DNA from: Tigriopus japonicus
Lineage: Eukaryota; Arthropoda; Copepoda; Harpacticoida; Harpacticidae
Reading direction: 5' to 3'
NCBI GenBank assembly: GCA_010645155.1
Contig: CM021317.1
Coordinates: 11,225,683 to 11,289,682 of the forward strand
DNA length: 64,000 nucleotides
Position 1 is the first letter of the stretch. The number at the start of each line of letters is the position of its first letter. The translations under genes and the position numbers were made by a program. Below, piece after piece: positions 12,501 through 24,800 of this stretch. The notes below the pieces were generated by a model that worked only from the letters and a program-made list of their open reading frames with translations, was not told the DNA's origin and did not search any database.

Positions 12501-15500
12501 TCTTCGCCTCATCATCATCATCATCAGGCTTGCTTAGCTTCCACCTAAAGCAACCTCTCTTTCTTTCTTTCTCACTCACTCACTCACCCTTCCTCTCTGG
12601 TGTTGTATTGGTTTATGCTTTACCATTTTCATCAGTATGATGTTTTGGGTCGCCGTGAGATACATTTCCCATCTCTGCAGTCTCTTTTTGTCGAGGTGTT
12701 GATGATAATAATAATGATAATTCTCAATTTGTTCATTGTCACAGTCGACATCGGCTGATCTTAAATCCACCTCAGGGATAAGGAAAAGAAAATTCAAATA
12801 ATTCATGAAATACAGAGCCGCATTCTTAGACGTGAAAAAACTTGGACTTCGTTTGAGATCCTCTTTCGAAGGCGACGCCCCTTTTCCATTTATTTAGCGG
12901 CACAAAAGTACGCTAGAAACCTCTTATAGTCGGGAGGGACACCTCGATTTATTGCAAAGATAGTTTTAACACCCGCACTTCCATTTGAAGTGCAAAATCA
13001 ACATCGTGGTTTTATCTCAAAGGGTCGGAATGGCGTTCGAAAATCAAAAGGCGTCGTCAATTTTTGGGTTTTGAGATGTAAGACAAGCTCATACGGGGAG
13101 ATCGCCTAAAAATTTTTTTTGTGTTTTTGTTATGTTATTCAATCGTTGAAAGTGGAATGGCGCGGTTGTTGGAAGTTTGCTTCTGGTAGTGAAAGTGGTG
13201 CCATGTCATAAATATTGCTCTCTGAACGATGACGCCGGCTTGGATTTCTACTCTTTTCCTCTTCTTCTCCTTCTTCTTCTCCTCCTATTCCCCTCCTCGT
13301 CGCTCTGTTCCTCTTGCATCGTTCTTGTATCGCTTAAATCTGGACAACATTTTAATGGAGGGATTCTGTTCAAAGTTCGGCAAGGAAGGGCTCCGAGATC
13401 AACTTAGCAATCCAAACACCTTCTTGAGCCCGTCTAGTTCACACTCGATTCTCTTGGTTTTCTAACCTTCCAAGGGACCCACGGAGTTGCACATACTATC
13501 CTTTGTGTTCAGGAAGACATCGAGCCGAAACATGACCCAAAAAGCCACAGGCCTCACATTTTTGGCCACTTTACGTTCTTTACGAACCATTTCGTTTCTG
13601 CATGTACTGAATAATGTGAGTCCAACAACCTTCGACCACGTCAGATTTGGCTTGCATGAGGTTTCAGAGCATGTGATCATGTTGAAATTTCGCGTCTCTG
13701 GCCCAATTTTGCCAGTTCGTGGCGTTTTGTGTCTCTCTCGCCTGGCTGTTTTTCACTTCTTACGGATGAAGTTCTGCCTTGAAAATTGGCGAAAGTGTCA
13801 TTGGAGGCTATTGAATGAGAAGGAAGTGAAAGGATCATTGAAGAGAGCGTCCGTCCCCCTTCTTTTCCTGAATCTCCAATCTTCGTTAACTACGAAAGGG
13901 CATCCCAAATTTGAATTGCAAATGACACCCCACCTTACACAAACTTTACCACATTGTGTGAGTTTACTTATGTTCGAAGAACAACGTGCCCAATTTTACT
14001 TGTCTAGCTCGTTATCTCGAGCTCTCAATAGCCAAATTGCAGATATGGGGTGCTCAACAATATTTGCCAATCTGTGGGTTTCGAACAACCATCTCTCTGC
14101 GGATGGGTTTGGATGCGATTACAAGTGTAAATGGCTCATAAATTAATAAGCGTGATATTTTATTGGGTGGGAAGTTGAGCATGCTTGTTTGGGAGGGGTT
14201 AGGGATTTCGTACTTGAAGTCATGCACGATGTCATTGTAAGGGTGATTAGAATTCAGGTATGCTCCGCGGCTATTGATTTCAGGATAAGGTGGCTTTTGG
14301 CCTCTTGGGCAAGTCCGAAATTCGAGAGGGGGAGAAAAGAACATGGAAGCTCGCTCATACATGTCTTCGGGCAAGCCTTCAATCGTGGCTCTCTTTGTTG
14401 CATCTCAGCATCCTTCAGTTCAGACAAACTGAACGCGCTTATTACTTTGGCTCTTCGTAATTGTGGGTTATGTCCCCATTTGCTTGGATGAACATGATGA
14501 AAACAATCTCTCTCTTTTTGAATAGTGTCAAGAATAGAACTTTGCTAGGCGATGAATTTCGATGAGGATGCGTGTCCTTTTTCATCTGTTTATCAAAGCG
14601 AAAGAGTATAGTCAAAACGTACAGAACTAAAGGAGAGCATGCTCTTTTATTCATGAACCCTCAAGTCCACTCGAATTAGTAGCTCGCGCTAGAAACATGG
14701 CATGAATGAAAATGAATGGAAACAGCTTTCCTTTCCATTTGTCCGCCTCCAGAGCAATTGGATTACCGAATTCAAAATTGATGTTTGATGCTGAGAAATT
14801 CCGCTCGCCTCCCAATCAATGTATGTCTGTAGCCACAGTATCCTCCTCCGCCTTCTCCTAAGCATGAAAGGTAAGTACTGTCGTGCTAGATCCTAATGAA
14901 AACGTTATTTATTTGCCTCGGACTAAAAGCTTGATGAACATCACTTGAACACGTAACGGGATGAAATTGGTTCCGAACATCCTCCTTGAGAGTTCCGTTC
15001 GTTCGCTTCAGAGCATTTCGAATAATTGCACTCACAATCAATTGCAATGTTTTGAAAAACGAAACGAGGTCAAATTGTTTCGGTCGGGTATAGGGAAGTT
15101 ATGTCCTGGAAGAAACCTGAATGACAACCTTCTTTTTGTGTCTTTGACTTTGGGTTGGTTGTTATCAGATTCGTGGTATCTCACTCTTGCATCTGGAGGA
15201 ACTCGAGCATAGTTTGGTCGCCTTGGGGTGTGACTTCCCCGCTTGGAGGAGTTACCCACCCGCTTCACTCTCCGCTTGCCATTAGCACAAATTTGGGCAT
15301 GAAAGCGACTTGTCATGAGGTAAATCCACGCGTCCAATACAACGAACTCCCTTTGAGACGGATGGAATTGAGTTGATGAATATATCTGTACAGGAACCGA
15401 TGCTTCGTATCAGCACGTTGATTCAAGTGACATTGCCCACGGAAGAGTGATGGCCCAGTAGTGAAAAGAATACAGCAAATAGGTAGCGTGAATTGCCATC

Positions 15501-15766
15501 CATATTATGGAAGTGCATCAATGAAGGGTTGATGTGGTGTTGCCTTTTGAAATCCAGATTGAAATCACATGTGGGCACCTGCCGAATGATGATGTTGATG
15601 ATAACGGCAACAACAACAATAGCACCAGCAACAACAACTGCAGCAAGATCTCTTCCTACGTAGAAGGAATGGTCTGTCAGGTCGCTGGGAGTGAGTTTAT
15701 GCTCCGAGTTCAAACATATGGATGTTTCATTAATTCCAAATTCTTTCATTCCCTCCATCCCTCCCC

Positions 15767-15806
<40 letters not shown>

Positions 15807-18800
15807 CTCTTTTGTCTTGATGGCCAACGTCATTCTCGCGTGGATGTGCTTAATGGCCAAAGGGTGTTTTTAACTATTGGTTTCTGATTTCTCTCATTTT
15901 TCAACTCGGGAGCCGCCACGATTTGTTGACCGAAATCCTTTTTGATCGTCGGACGCCATCAACCCATTTTGGGCGTGTGTAGACTATACGAGCGAACCAA
16001 ATGGCCCCACGACGAGCTGGCCCTTCCGATAAGAGTCCTTTTATCGTTAGTTGGTTGGTTGTTGTGTCCGTGTAGTTTGTTCTTGTGAGCGACAGGGTTT
16101 ATGTAAGTTAGTGTATGCTGGAGACGTCGCTGATTAAAAGTCTTCCAACCAGGTAGAAATAGGAGATTAACTCAATAGATCCGATTGCAACGCGAGATGT
16201 CAAGCTGGGCCTTGGCAAATAGTTCCTACCATGTCATTCAAAAATGTGTCGCCAAGAGCTCAGTGGAGGAAGTTCCATGACGGTACTTCTTAAAATGACT
16301 CTGCCATTCGCCATATTTTGCTCCGGATAATAGTGATCATGCCTCCACCAATGTACGGGATTACTCATGGTACGCTCGTACGCAGGGTAATCTTCGCAGA
16401 ACGAGTAGTATTCCCCACCAGGAGGAGCAGCCCTGCAAAGGAACTCGAACCGACGAATGAAGCGCCTTTTCAAAGCGCCTTGATTTCGGACCTGCGAGTC
16501 CACAACATCATCAGGGCCTCTTCCTTCTCATTGGTTTTATCTCTCTCTCTCTCTCTCTCTTTCTTTCTCTCTTTTTTCTGCCTCTCTCTCTTTCTGTTGT
16601 GCGTGACAGTGAATGAGTAAGTAACCAACCAACTGAATGAGTGAGTGAGTGAGTGCATCATTCTTCAGTTTTTAGTTGGACACGGATCCAAGTGGAAACC
16701 TAAGAACCGAGACACGGGATCGAAATAGTTATTGAAGTGATAATCATGGTGATGACAGGAGGCGGGTGAACCCTGAACGAGTTGGTGTGATGCCTGATTG
16801 GCTAGATTGCTCCGGGTGGTGAAAAGCCGTGGGTACTGCAATTGAGAAATTGTGAAAATGACGGAGAAAAAAAAGTACTCCATGGTTGAGAAGGAGCAGA
16901 TCTACCTCATGTTCTCTACGGCCTCTGCAGTGTTAGTGACATCAACCTCGGAGCAACCTCGAATTACCGAGGAACGAGATGAGGCCGATCGAGTGTCGGC
17001 CAGAATCTCATGGACCTCTCGCCTCAACCAAGACGCCAACCATAACAACAATGATAATTGTGAGTGAACATATTTCGGTGGGTGAATTTTGAAGCGGCAA
17101 ATGACGGGCTATGAAAAGCTCTCTTGAAAATGGTCTGGCACAACGTTGTTCGTTTTTTCCGGCAATAAATCTAAATGATCTAAATCAATGGAAAAAGTCT
17201 GATTTGTGCCAATAAACCTTAACTAATATAATCTTAACATGGAAAAAATGGATGTTTATTGAGAATAGAGCGTGCGTACCTCTGGTGGAGGAGTCATTTT
17301 TGAAAACAAAATCATAGTTTTAGAACGAGTCAATCAATTTCAAAAATTCATGGCCTAAGTATACCGGGTGTTTCAAAAGAAACGGAACACCTAATTATAT
17401 CGTCTATAACTCGTGATTGAAAGCATACATGAACATCACTTTCATTGAATATTATTGGCCAAACTCTTGGCTTGAAGAGTTAGAAAAAGCAAATTAGCCC
17501 TAGATTAATATTTAAGCGAAGACGATTTTTCCCGTGAAGGGTCATTTCTGAAAACAAAGCGTTCTCGACTCGGACTTTTTTCTTGCTCCCGAAATTTGAC
17601 CCCAATCGAAAATAGGGCTACATAAAGGGAATAAAACCATATCTATCTTAAGGATTGATTTCTGCCGCATCTGTTTGAGCTTCATTCATTTTTTGTGATA
17701 CTAACGATTTCCGAGTTACGGACATGGTTTCCTGTTCCGTTTCTTATGATTCACCCGGTACCTAAAACTATTTTCTTCAATTGCTATTAGAACTATTTAA
17801 GCACTAACGTGATGTGTCACGAATGATTCTTAATTTCTTAATTTGGTATGGGGCTCTGATTCCTTGCAATTCTCTACACTCAATGTTGGAGTTAAGACTA
17901 CTCGATTTAAGAAAAACACTCGATAAATGGTCTTGCAGTAATGTGTTGTAAGAACAAATCTGAATCAATGGAATAAATCAATGTCAACAGTAGTGGAAGC
18001 AAAATTTCATCCTTCCTGTCTCTATACATGGATTTAAGACTATTCAATTTTAGAAAAACTTTGATGTAAAAATAGATTTTCGGCAAGTGTATCTCGCCAA
18101 GAAAAGGACTGAATTTCAAGTTGGATATAACAACAGTAACATTATTCTTATTTGAAGATTTATTCTCATGTCTAGAGTCGTTTTGCACTTCACTACATTT
18201 TTGCCAACCACAAAAGTATTCATTTATCGATAGCTATTCTTACATGGAACAGTCTTACAGTATATCCAGCTTTGAAGACGGGCAATAGTCTCATAACCAG
18301 CTTTGGCTGTACTTTGCAAAGGTCGAACACATCTTCTTAGTAATCTTAATTCTTTAGGAACATCTTCGTTGGAAAATTGTACTATTTATACGGTATATAG
18401 TTAAAAAACGGCAATACCAATATACCAATCCTCTCTAAGTAGAGAATAGAACAAAAAGCCAAGTTCGTATTACCCAACTCTCTGTCTTATCATATCTTGA
18501 ATGTCTTTAGCATCTCTCTGATTTTTAAAAAGATCAAACTAGATTGACGTTTTACAGTGTTATCGAAGCCCACCCAAAAGCTAGCAACTCATCAATCATG
18601 AAGTTATCGACGTACTCAAAGATGCTACTATCACCATTACTTTTACTTGCATTTTGCCGGCAAACCTCCAATGAGCACTGTGGAAGATCAAGGCAATTCA
18701 AACAGATTCAAATGTAGTAGTGTTAAGCACAAACTCAAGGATTATTCTTGCGAAGCCATCAGCTCTGACCATTTATGGTAATTTTGAATTGTGAATAGGG

Positions 18801-21800
18801 AACTGGCCGCTCTATGTAGAGGCAAGGCGCCGCTCTCTTCATCTTCATCGTCGTCGTTGTTGGTGTTGTTGTCGTCGTCCTCAAGGTCGTGTCAACCTGA
18901 ATTGAATGCAATGGACAACACGAAAACTGTCTGACTAACTTTGCTCAAGCATTCGTCATTTTGAAAGCCATTGATATCCCTACCTGGTGAATATTAACAA
19001 TCAATGTGTGTTGTTTTTTTAGCCCCTCATCACCGCTATGGCTCACATGATCACACCTCAAGTCGACGATCCTCGGCGGCGAGTGAAACCCCTCCTCCTC
19101 TTCCTTCTTCTTCTTCTTCAACAACAACAATAACAACTACAACATCGGCCTCTCAGGACTTGAGCCGATATCCCTTCGAGACCCGCCAATTCCTCCATCA
19201 TCATCATCCAAGTTCGGCCATGAGCCAAATTCGCAGACGACCTAAACCTATACTAACTCAAGGTTGGTTTTGAATCTCAACTGCGGTTTCTTTGAGCTAT
19301 CGAATCAATGATTGATTCACGGATTAAGATTTAAGTCGAAGCATGATCTCAATTTGTAGCTCTTACTTTGATTCCTAAACATGGCCTTAAACGTGCACAG
19401 TGCAAGAAAAAGCTGAAAGATCAATCGATGAATGATTTACGTAGTGTATCCTCTTGTTTGGAATACTTGAATGGATGAATCTTGGATGGATGAATCAAAG
19501 CCACCGTAGCGTGAAGATTCACAACAACTGACAATAAAAAATGGAACGCCATTCATCCAGAGTCCAGACTTTTGGCTTCCATTTACTTTTCAAACTGAAG
19601 TGTTAAAAGTGTATCCAACAAATGATGAAAAGAAAAGAAAACTTTTTCCAATGCTCGCTTTCCAATTTTCGGGATGTAGTAGTTTGGGAATTTGGTTGCG
19701 TTTCTTTTCCCGTTTTTTCGCTCTTCATGGAGCTGAAGTTGTGTTTTTCCCTTGCAGAAGAGACTGATGAAAAGAACCTAAGACGAGCCTCGTATTTGCG
19801 AGCCACCAAAAATGAAGAATACGTCCGCAATGTGCGACTAGACCCCTGTGTAATTACAACCAGTGCAGATACGGATTACGAAATGGTGACGTCCACATCT
19901 AAACCATTGTTATCGTCATCATCAACAACAACCACTAAGAAGTAAGTGAACGAAATCAATTACGTCCTGAGATATGGAGAGCGGAGGCTGTCCTCTCACG
20001 CCCTTTCTAAAGGTTAATGGCTACATCGGATCGGAAGAAGCTTCTCCCTCTCCGCCTATCACGGTGTAGTTTGGTCGGTTGGTGTGGTTAGTGTTGTGGC
20101 AAAATTCCCACTATTTTCGGTGTCCCAAGTTCCTAGAGGAAAAAAAGAAGCAAAAAGTCATTAAGACTCTATCGTTCACATATCACTAAGCATTTTTTTG
20201 ACCCTATCAAGGGCTGGCTAAGGACCACGATCGATCGATCGATCGGTTGGTTGGCGGTTTTTCATTATGCCATATCATTGAATGGCAGTTTGCATTCATA
20301 ATCAGATTCGCTTGAAAAAACTCGCCAAGCCACAAGTCCAATTCGTCCAACACAACAACTTGCATGAGAAGAGTCGTCGTCCTAGAGTAAAACGTGCCAC
20401 AAGGACACCGAGATTCAAAGTCCATTTGGCCACCAAGAAAGCGCACTCTATGATCAACGTCCTACAACATGGGCCCTTTTGACCTGGATCCTAATCATAG
20501 GGTAGAGCTTCTCTCACACATTATTGGCTCAACGAGCACCACCTGTACATATGTGCGAATGTAGTTTGCAGAGGACTATGTAGTACCTTGCTCGGAGAAG
20601 TCGCTCGTTTTGAACGCTATTCATCACCACCGACGGCCTCACTTTGCCATGATCGTTTATGATGTGCAATGAAATCATGAAGAATGGATGGCATTGAAGG
20701 TCATTGAAAGTGTGCTTTGAGTGTATGAATGATACTGCATGAAGTACGAAATAAGGTTCTGGCTAGTGAAACTGCCAAGAATTGACGGCAACTTATTCGT
20801 TCTCGACAGATCAGCTTCTTGGAGGTGTTATTGCACTCCTGGGTTAATTGTTTCCAATTGCAGTCATGACAATTTTCTGCGGGTTTTTTCTTCACATCGC
20901 GGCTCTTTTTGTGCACGATGATTCATGACGTGGGTTTCTGGCAGAAAAATTATATCGTGTTAAAAACAGCCACGGTTATGCTCTCTAATTAGACAATGGA
21001 AAGAATGAATGAATGAGCAATCGCCCCCCTTTTTTTCATTTTAATGGCACTACGACACTCGTGCGAACGAAAACCGCCCCCGTTTTCCCATTTCATGGTG
21101 AGTGCCTTTGCTCTTCGAACGTGCAGTTTGAGTTTTCTATGAATTCGAGTGATTCTCCCTTCCTTTCCTCTCAATTAAGGGCTCTTTCGAACCGCAATAT
21201 CACCCTCTTTTACTTTAACAACGAAGTACGACACGTACGCGCCAAATCCCAATTGGCTTTGATGTCGAAATAGGATGAAAAACTCATAGTAAAGCTCAGA
21301 CTATTTGTTCGTGGGCCTTTGCAATCATCGTCATCCCAAATTCCAATCTAACGTGCCTATGTAGAGCTCCAAGAGGAGCAGCAGCAGCAGTAATCAAAGT
21401 AGAGATGGTTGGTTGGTTGGTTGGTTAATGTACGTATGTAGTAGTGGATTGTCTGGTGATCAACTCATGAGATACGAGGGGCTTTTTTGGCGAGAAATGG
21501 CGAGTACTATCCTCACGATGTTGATGATGATGATCAGAACCAATGCGTGGGCGGACAGAGAAATGAACCATTTACGGAGGCTGCATTCAGTAAGGGAATG
21601 AAAAAAAGCCAAACCAGCGGATGCTGGATAACACCGAGCATGGCGAAGTAGTCACAAAGTACCTTTGAACTCCTGATTGAACAGGGTCTCTAATTGGTTG
21701 ATGTGTGTTTCGAGAGGTGGGATCCAAAATAGCCGACCGACAGCCCAGAGATTCTAATCGGGGAATGAAAGAGAGCCACATGCACTCATACAGTCATCAA

Positions 21801-24800
21801 TGTTGAGCAGCAGTGTTGGTGTTAAACCTGTCCTTTTGTAAAACAGTTTTAGCACATCCGAAAGCAAAGAATCGTTCCCCAGGCACGCACAGTATATACA
21901 GTATATTCAACATGTACTTCTACTGTGTTTCAAAAACCGACTCTTGTCACACGATGTCTCTTTGTGTGGAGTCTACTGTATATTGGATGTTGTTGCAAGC
22001 AACGTTGCCCTATCGAACGAGTGTCTTCGGCTTCATGGAGTAAAGCCCCGTTATCCTTGGATGGCTCTTTTTGCATTAATTTGATCCTCATGCTTCATTG
22101 AGCTGGTTTTGAAACGACTGGGTATTTGAATGGATGGAGTTACCAACTAAGCGTACCACATCCAACTGATACTTTGGTAGTGGTGGCTGTGTGCTGTGCT
22201 AATGATCGAACTCGTGCACTGTGAAGCGCAAGTGTTTGCTGACTGGCGAGCTTAAATCATCCATTGCTCAAAGCTGAATGTTCAAAGAAGCGGTTCAGCC
22301 AGGCAGAGGAGGACGTCTGAATAATGATTTCAATGAAGCCCTTTCATCTTTCAGCGTATTCTCTAAGTACACATTGAAAATCATCTACGTTTAGAATGTT
22401 ACACTATATTTGAACAATTATTGCTCAGCATTGTTCTTTGAGTACTCCTTTTTTGTTAAGGAGTCTCAGACTTGGGTTCCATGCTGCATTGAGATAGATA
22501 AGAGATGGCAAATTTTATTTCTCATAAATCTCCGGAACAATTAGATGTTCTTGACATATCATGTGAATCTTTTCCGTCCATTATTGTAGGTTACAATCAT
22601 CCGGGGCTGAGAAATATCCTGTTTCTTCAAACAGCATCCAACGAATCAAAACACGATTTGGCGAAAAAACGGACTCCTCACAAGAGGATTTGGAGTCCCA
22701 TGGGCCACTTCAAGCCGAAGAAATCAAACAAGGCTGGCTCCAAATCAAGGTCATGGCTTTGGAGGGCAAGGTATAAGAAAGCATTTCTTTTGAGATCGGA
22801 ACCAAAGTCACAACCAGGCACTATTCAACTTTTTCAGAAAGCCAATGATCGCTCGTGGAAGAACGTGTATGTTGTGATTCGAAGCAATCGCATGTTCATG
22901 TACAAGGACAAAAAGGTGGCCACCGAGGTAAGTTATAACCCTCACTGATTGGATCTCTGATCTTGGAACTGTCATGCGATCTGATTACATTGTTGTTGTT
23001 CCCTTCTCTCTTTCTTTCTTTCATTCATTCATTCGTTCAGAATCCTCAATCAACGGAAGAGATCCCCGTGCCCTTGGCCGAAAGCTACGTGGATGTGGCG
23101 GATGACTACACCAAACGGAAGAACGTGTTCCGCATCAAGACTAATCTGGGATCCGAATACTTGTGCCAAGCCGATCAGGAACAAGATATGAAGGAGTGGA
23201 TCACGGCCATTGAGGACTCGAACGTGTATTTCGTCGTGGATGAGAGGAAAGACTCGGGTCCAGGAAGCGTTCTTCTACCCGGAGGTTCGGGAAGTAGTGT
23301 CAGAGGTTTGAAGAAATTCACTTCGTTTCGACATCGATCTCCATCCCTACATTCACCGGCTGCCAAGTCCAGAAAACCATCCCAAGGTATGCGCGACAAC
23401 AAAGAGCAATTTCATTGTTGCGAAATCATTTTGTGGATGTGTGTAGTACTTGCGTGCACCCACAGGAAGAGATAGCTGGGCGCCACAAAGCCTTCTTCGG
23501 TCTTATCTTGTTCAAAATTCATCACAGCGACCTTGAGAGGTCGACAGTGAGCTTCGTTTGTTTGTTTGTGGTTCTGACATTGGCCATGTTTTGCTTTGCA
23601 GATCCAATGCCCTCGCGGGACACTCCGGCCCAAACGAGTCATCAGGTGCCCTCAAACTCCACCGCCAACTCAATGACATCGTCAGTTCCGAACTTGGATT
23701 CGGCAGGTCCCATGGGAGGAGCATGTCCAACGGAAGAAACCAAAAGGGATAAAAAGACTTTGATGGGCAAGATGGCCAAACAATGGAAGAAAATCCAGCA
23801 TGGCTCACCCGCCACACCTCAAACAGTTGTGCCAGAAAGTGGTTCACTAGGTAAGTGGCAACTAATTTGTTTGTTCTCACTAAAGACTTTAGTTTTCACT
23901 AGCAGGCACGGCAATCAGGAACTAGCTTATATTCGGGATGCAGAAAATTATTCAGGCAGAGGTCCGTAGAACTCACAACTTTTTCGTCAACTCAAAAATG
24001 GAACACGCTTTGCCTGACGTTTTGCATTCATTGTCGTTTTAACCGGAACCGAAAAGTTGCCACGTAGTTGCACTTGAACCTTCATGTTCGTGTTTCCGAA
24101 CGACCCACAATTGGAGGTTGCACCACCAAGTTTGTGTCGCTTTGCATTGACAAAATACGAGGGAAATCATGAATGAATGGATGCACAAAACAATGCATGA
24201 CTGACTGAATTCAAATGACTCATGCTTCTGGTTTTGTTGCCTCTTGCAGGAGTCCCATTGGAAAGCTGTCCCATGAGCGAGGATCCAAATCACGAACGGG
24301 TTCCAAAACTAGTCACCACGTGTTGCAAGATTGTTGAAGAACGTGGCCTGGAGATTGTGGGCGTTTACAGGGTGCCCGGAAATACCGCCGCTGTCAATTG
24401 TCTCACTGAACAACTCAAACATGCCGATCCGGAGGAGGCCTTCAAAATGGACGATTATCGGTGGAACGACGTCAATGTGGTGTCGAGTTTGTTAAAATCC
24501 TTTTTCCGCAAGCTTCCCGAACCTCTGTTTACCGCCGAACTCTACCCAAGATTTATCAAGGCGTCAATGATCGAGGATTCAGGACAGCGACTGCACACGC
24601 TCAAGAGACTGATCCAAGCCTTACCGCCGATCAATTTGGATACTCTCGAATACGTGATGCGCCATCTCACCAAAGTGATTGAATTCTGCAATGTCAACAA
24701 AATGGAAGTCAAGAACTTGGCCATTGTGTTCGGGCCCACTTTGGTGAGGCCTGACGGTGACGACATGATGCTCATGGTCACGGACATGGCTCAACAATGT

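Larger units (their letters stand above)
10185..16857 (+). other. Large RhoGAP intron, first part
   Basis: About 6.7 kb of intron without a convincing exon. It contains simple repeats (TC run 15768-15802, CT run about 16540-16562, TTC/CTC-rich stretch 13240-13300, GAGT/GTGA steps near 16640) and reading frames that are low-complexity translations of these. I see no transposon ends. The last few hundred bases presumably hold the promoter of the alternative first exon at 16858. Confidence 0.6.

Noticed and set aside
13229..13465. Open frame with a hydrophobic, signal-like start
   Set aside because: The hydrophobicity comes from a TTC/CTC repeat; no partner exon in phase.
15423..15887. Long overlapping frames on both strands
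   Set aside because: They are produced by the TC microsatellite and GTT/AAC runs.
22505..22948. 147-codon plus-strand frame over the PH exons
   Set aside because: The true PH reading uses another frame for 22635-22770, then a 67-bp intron; only its last part coincides with real coding sequence.
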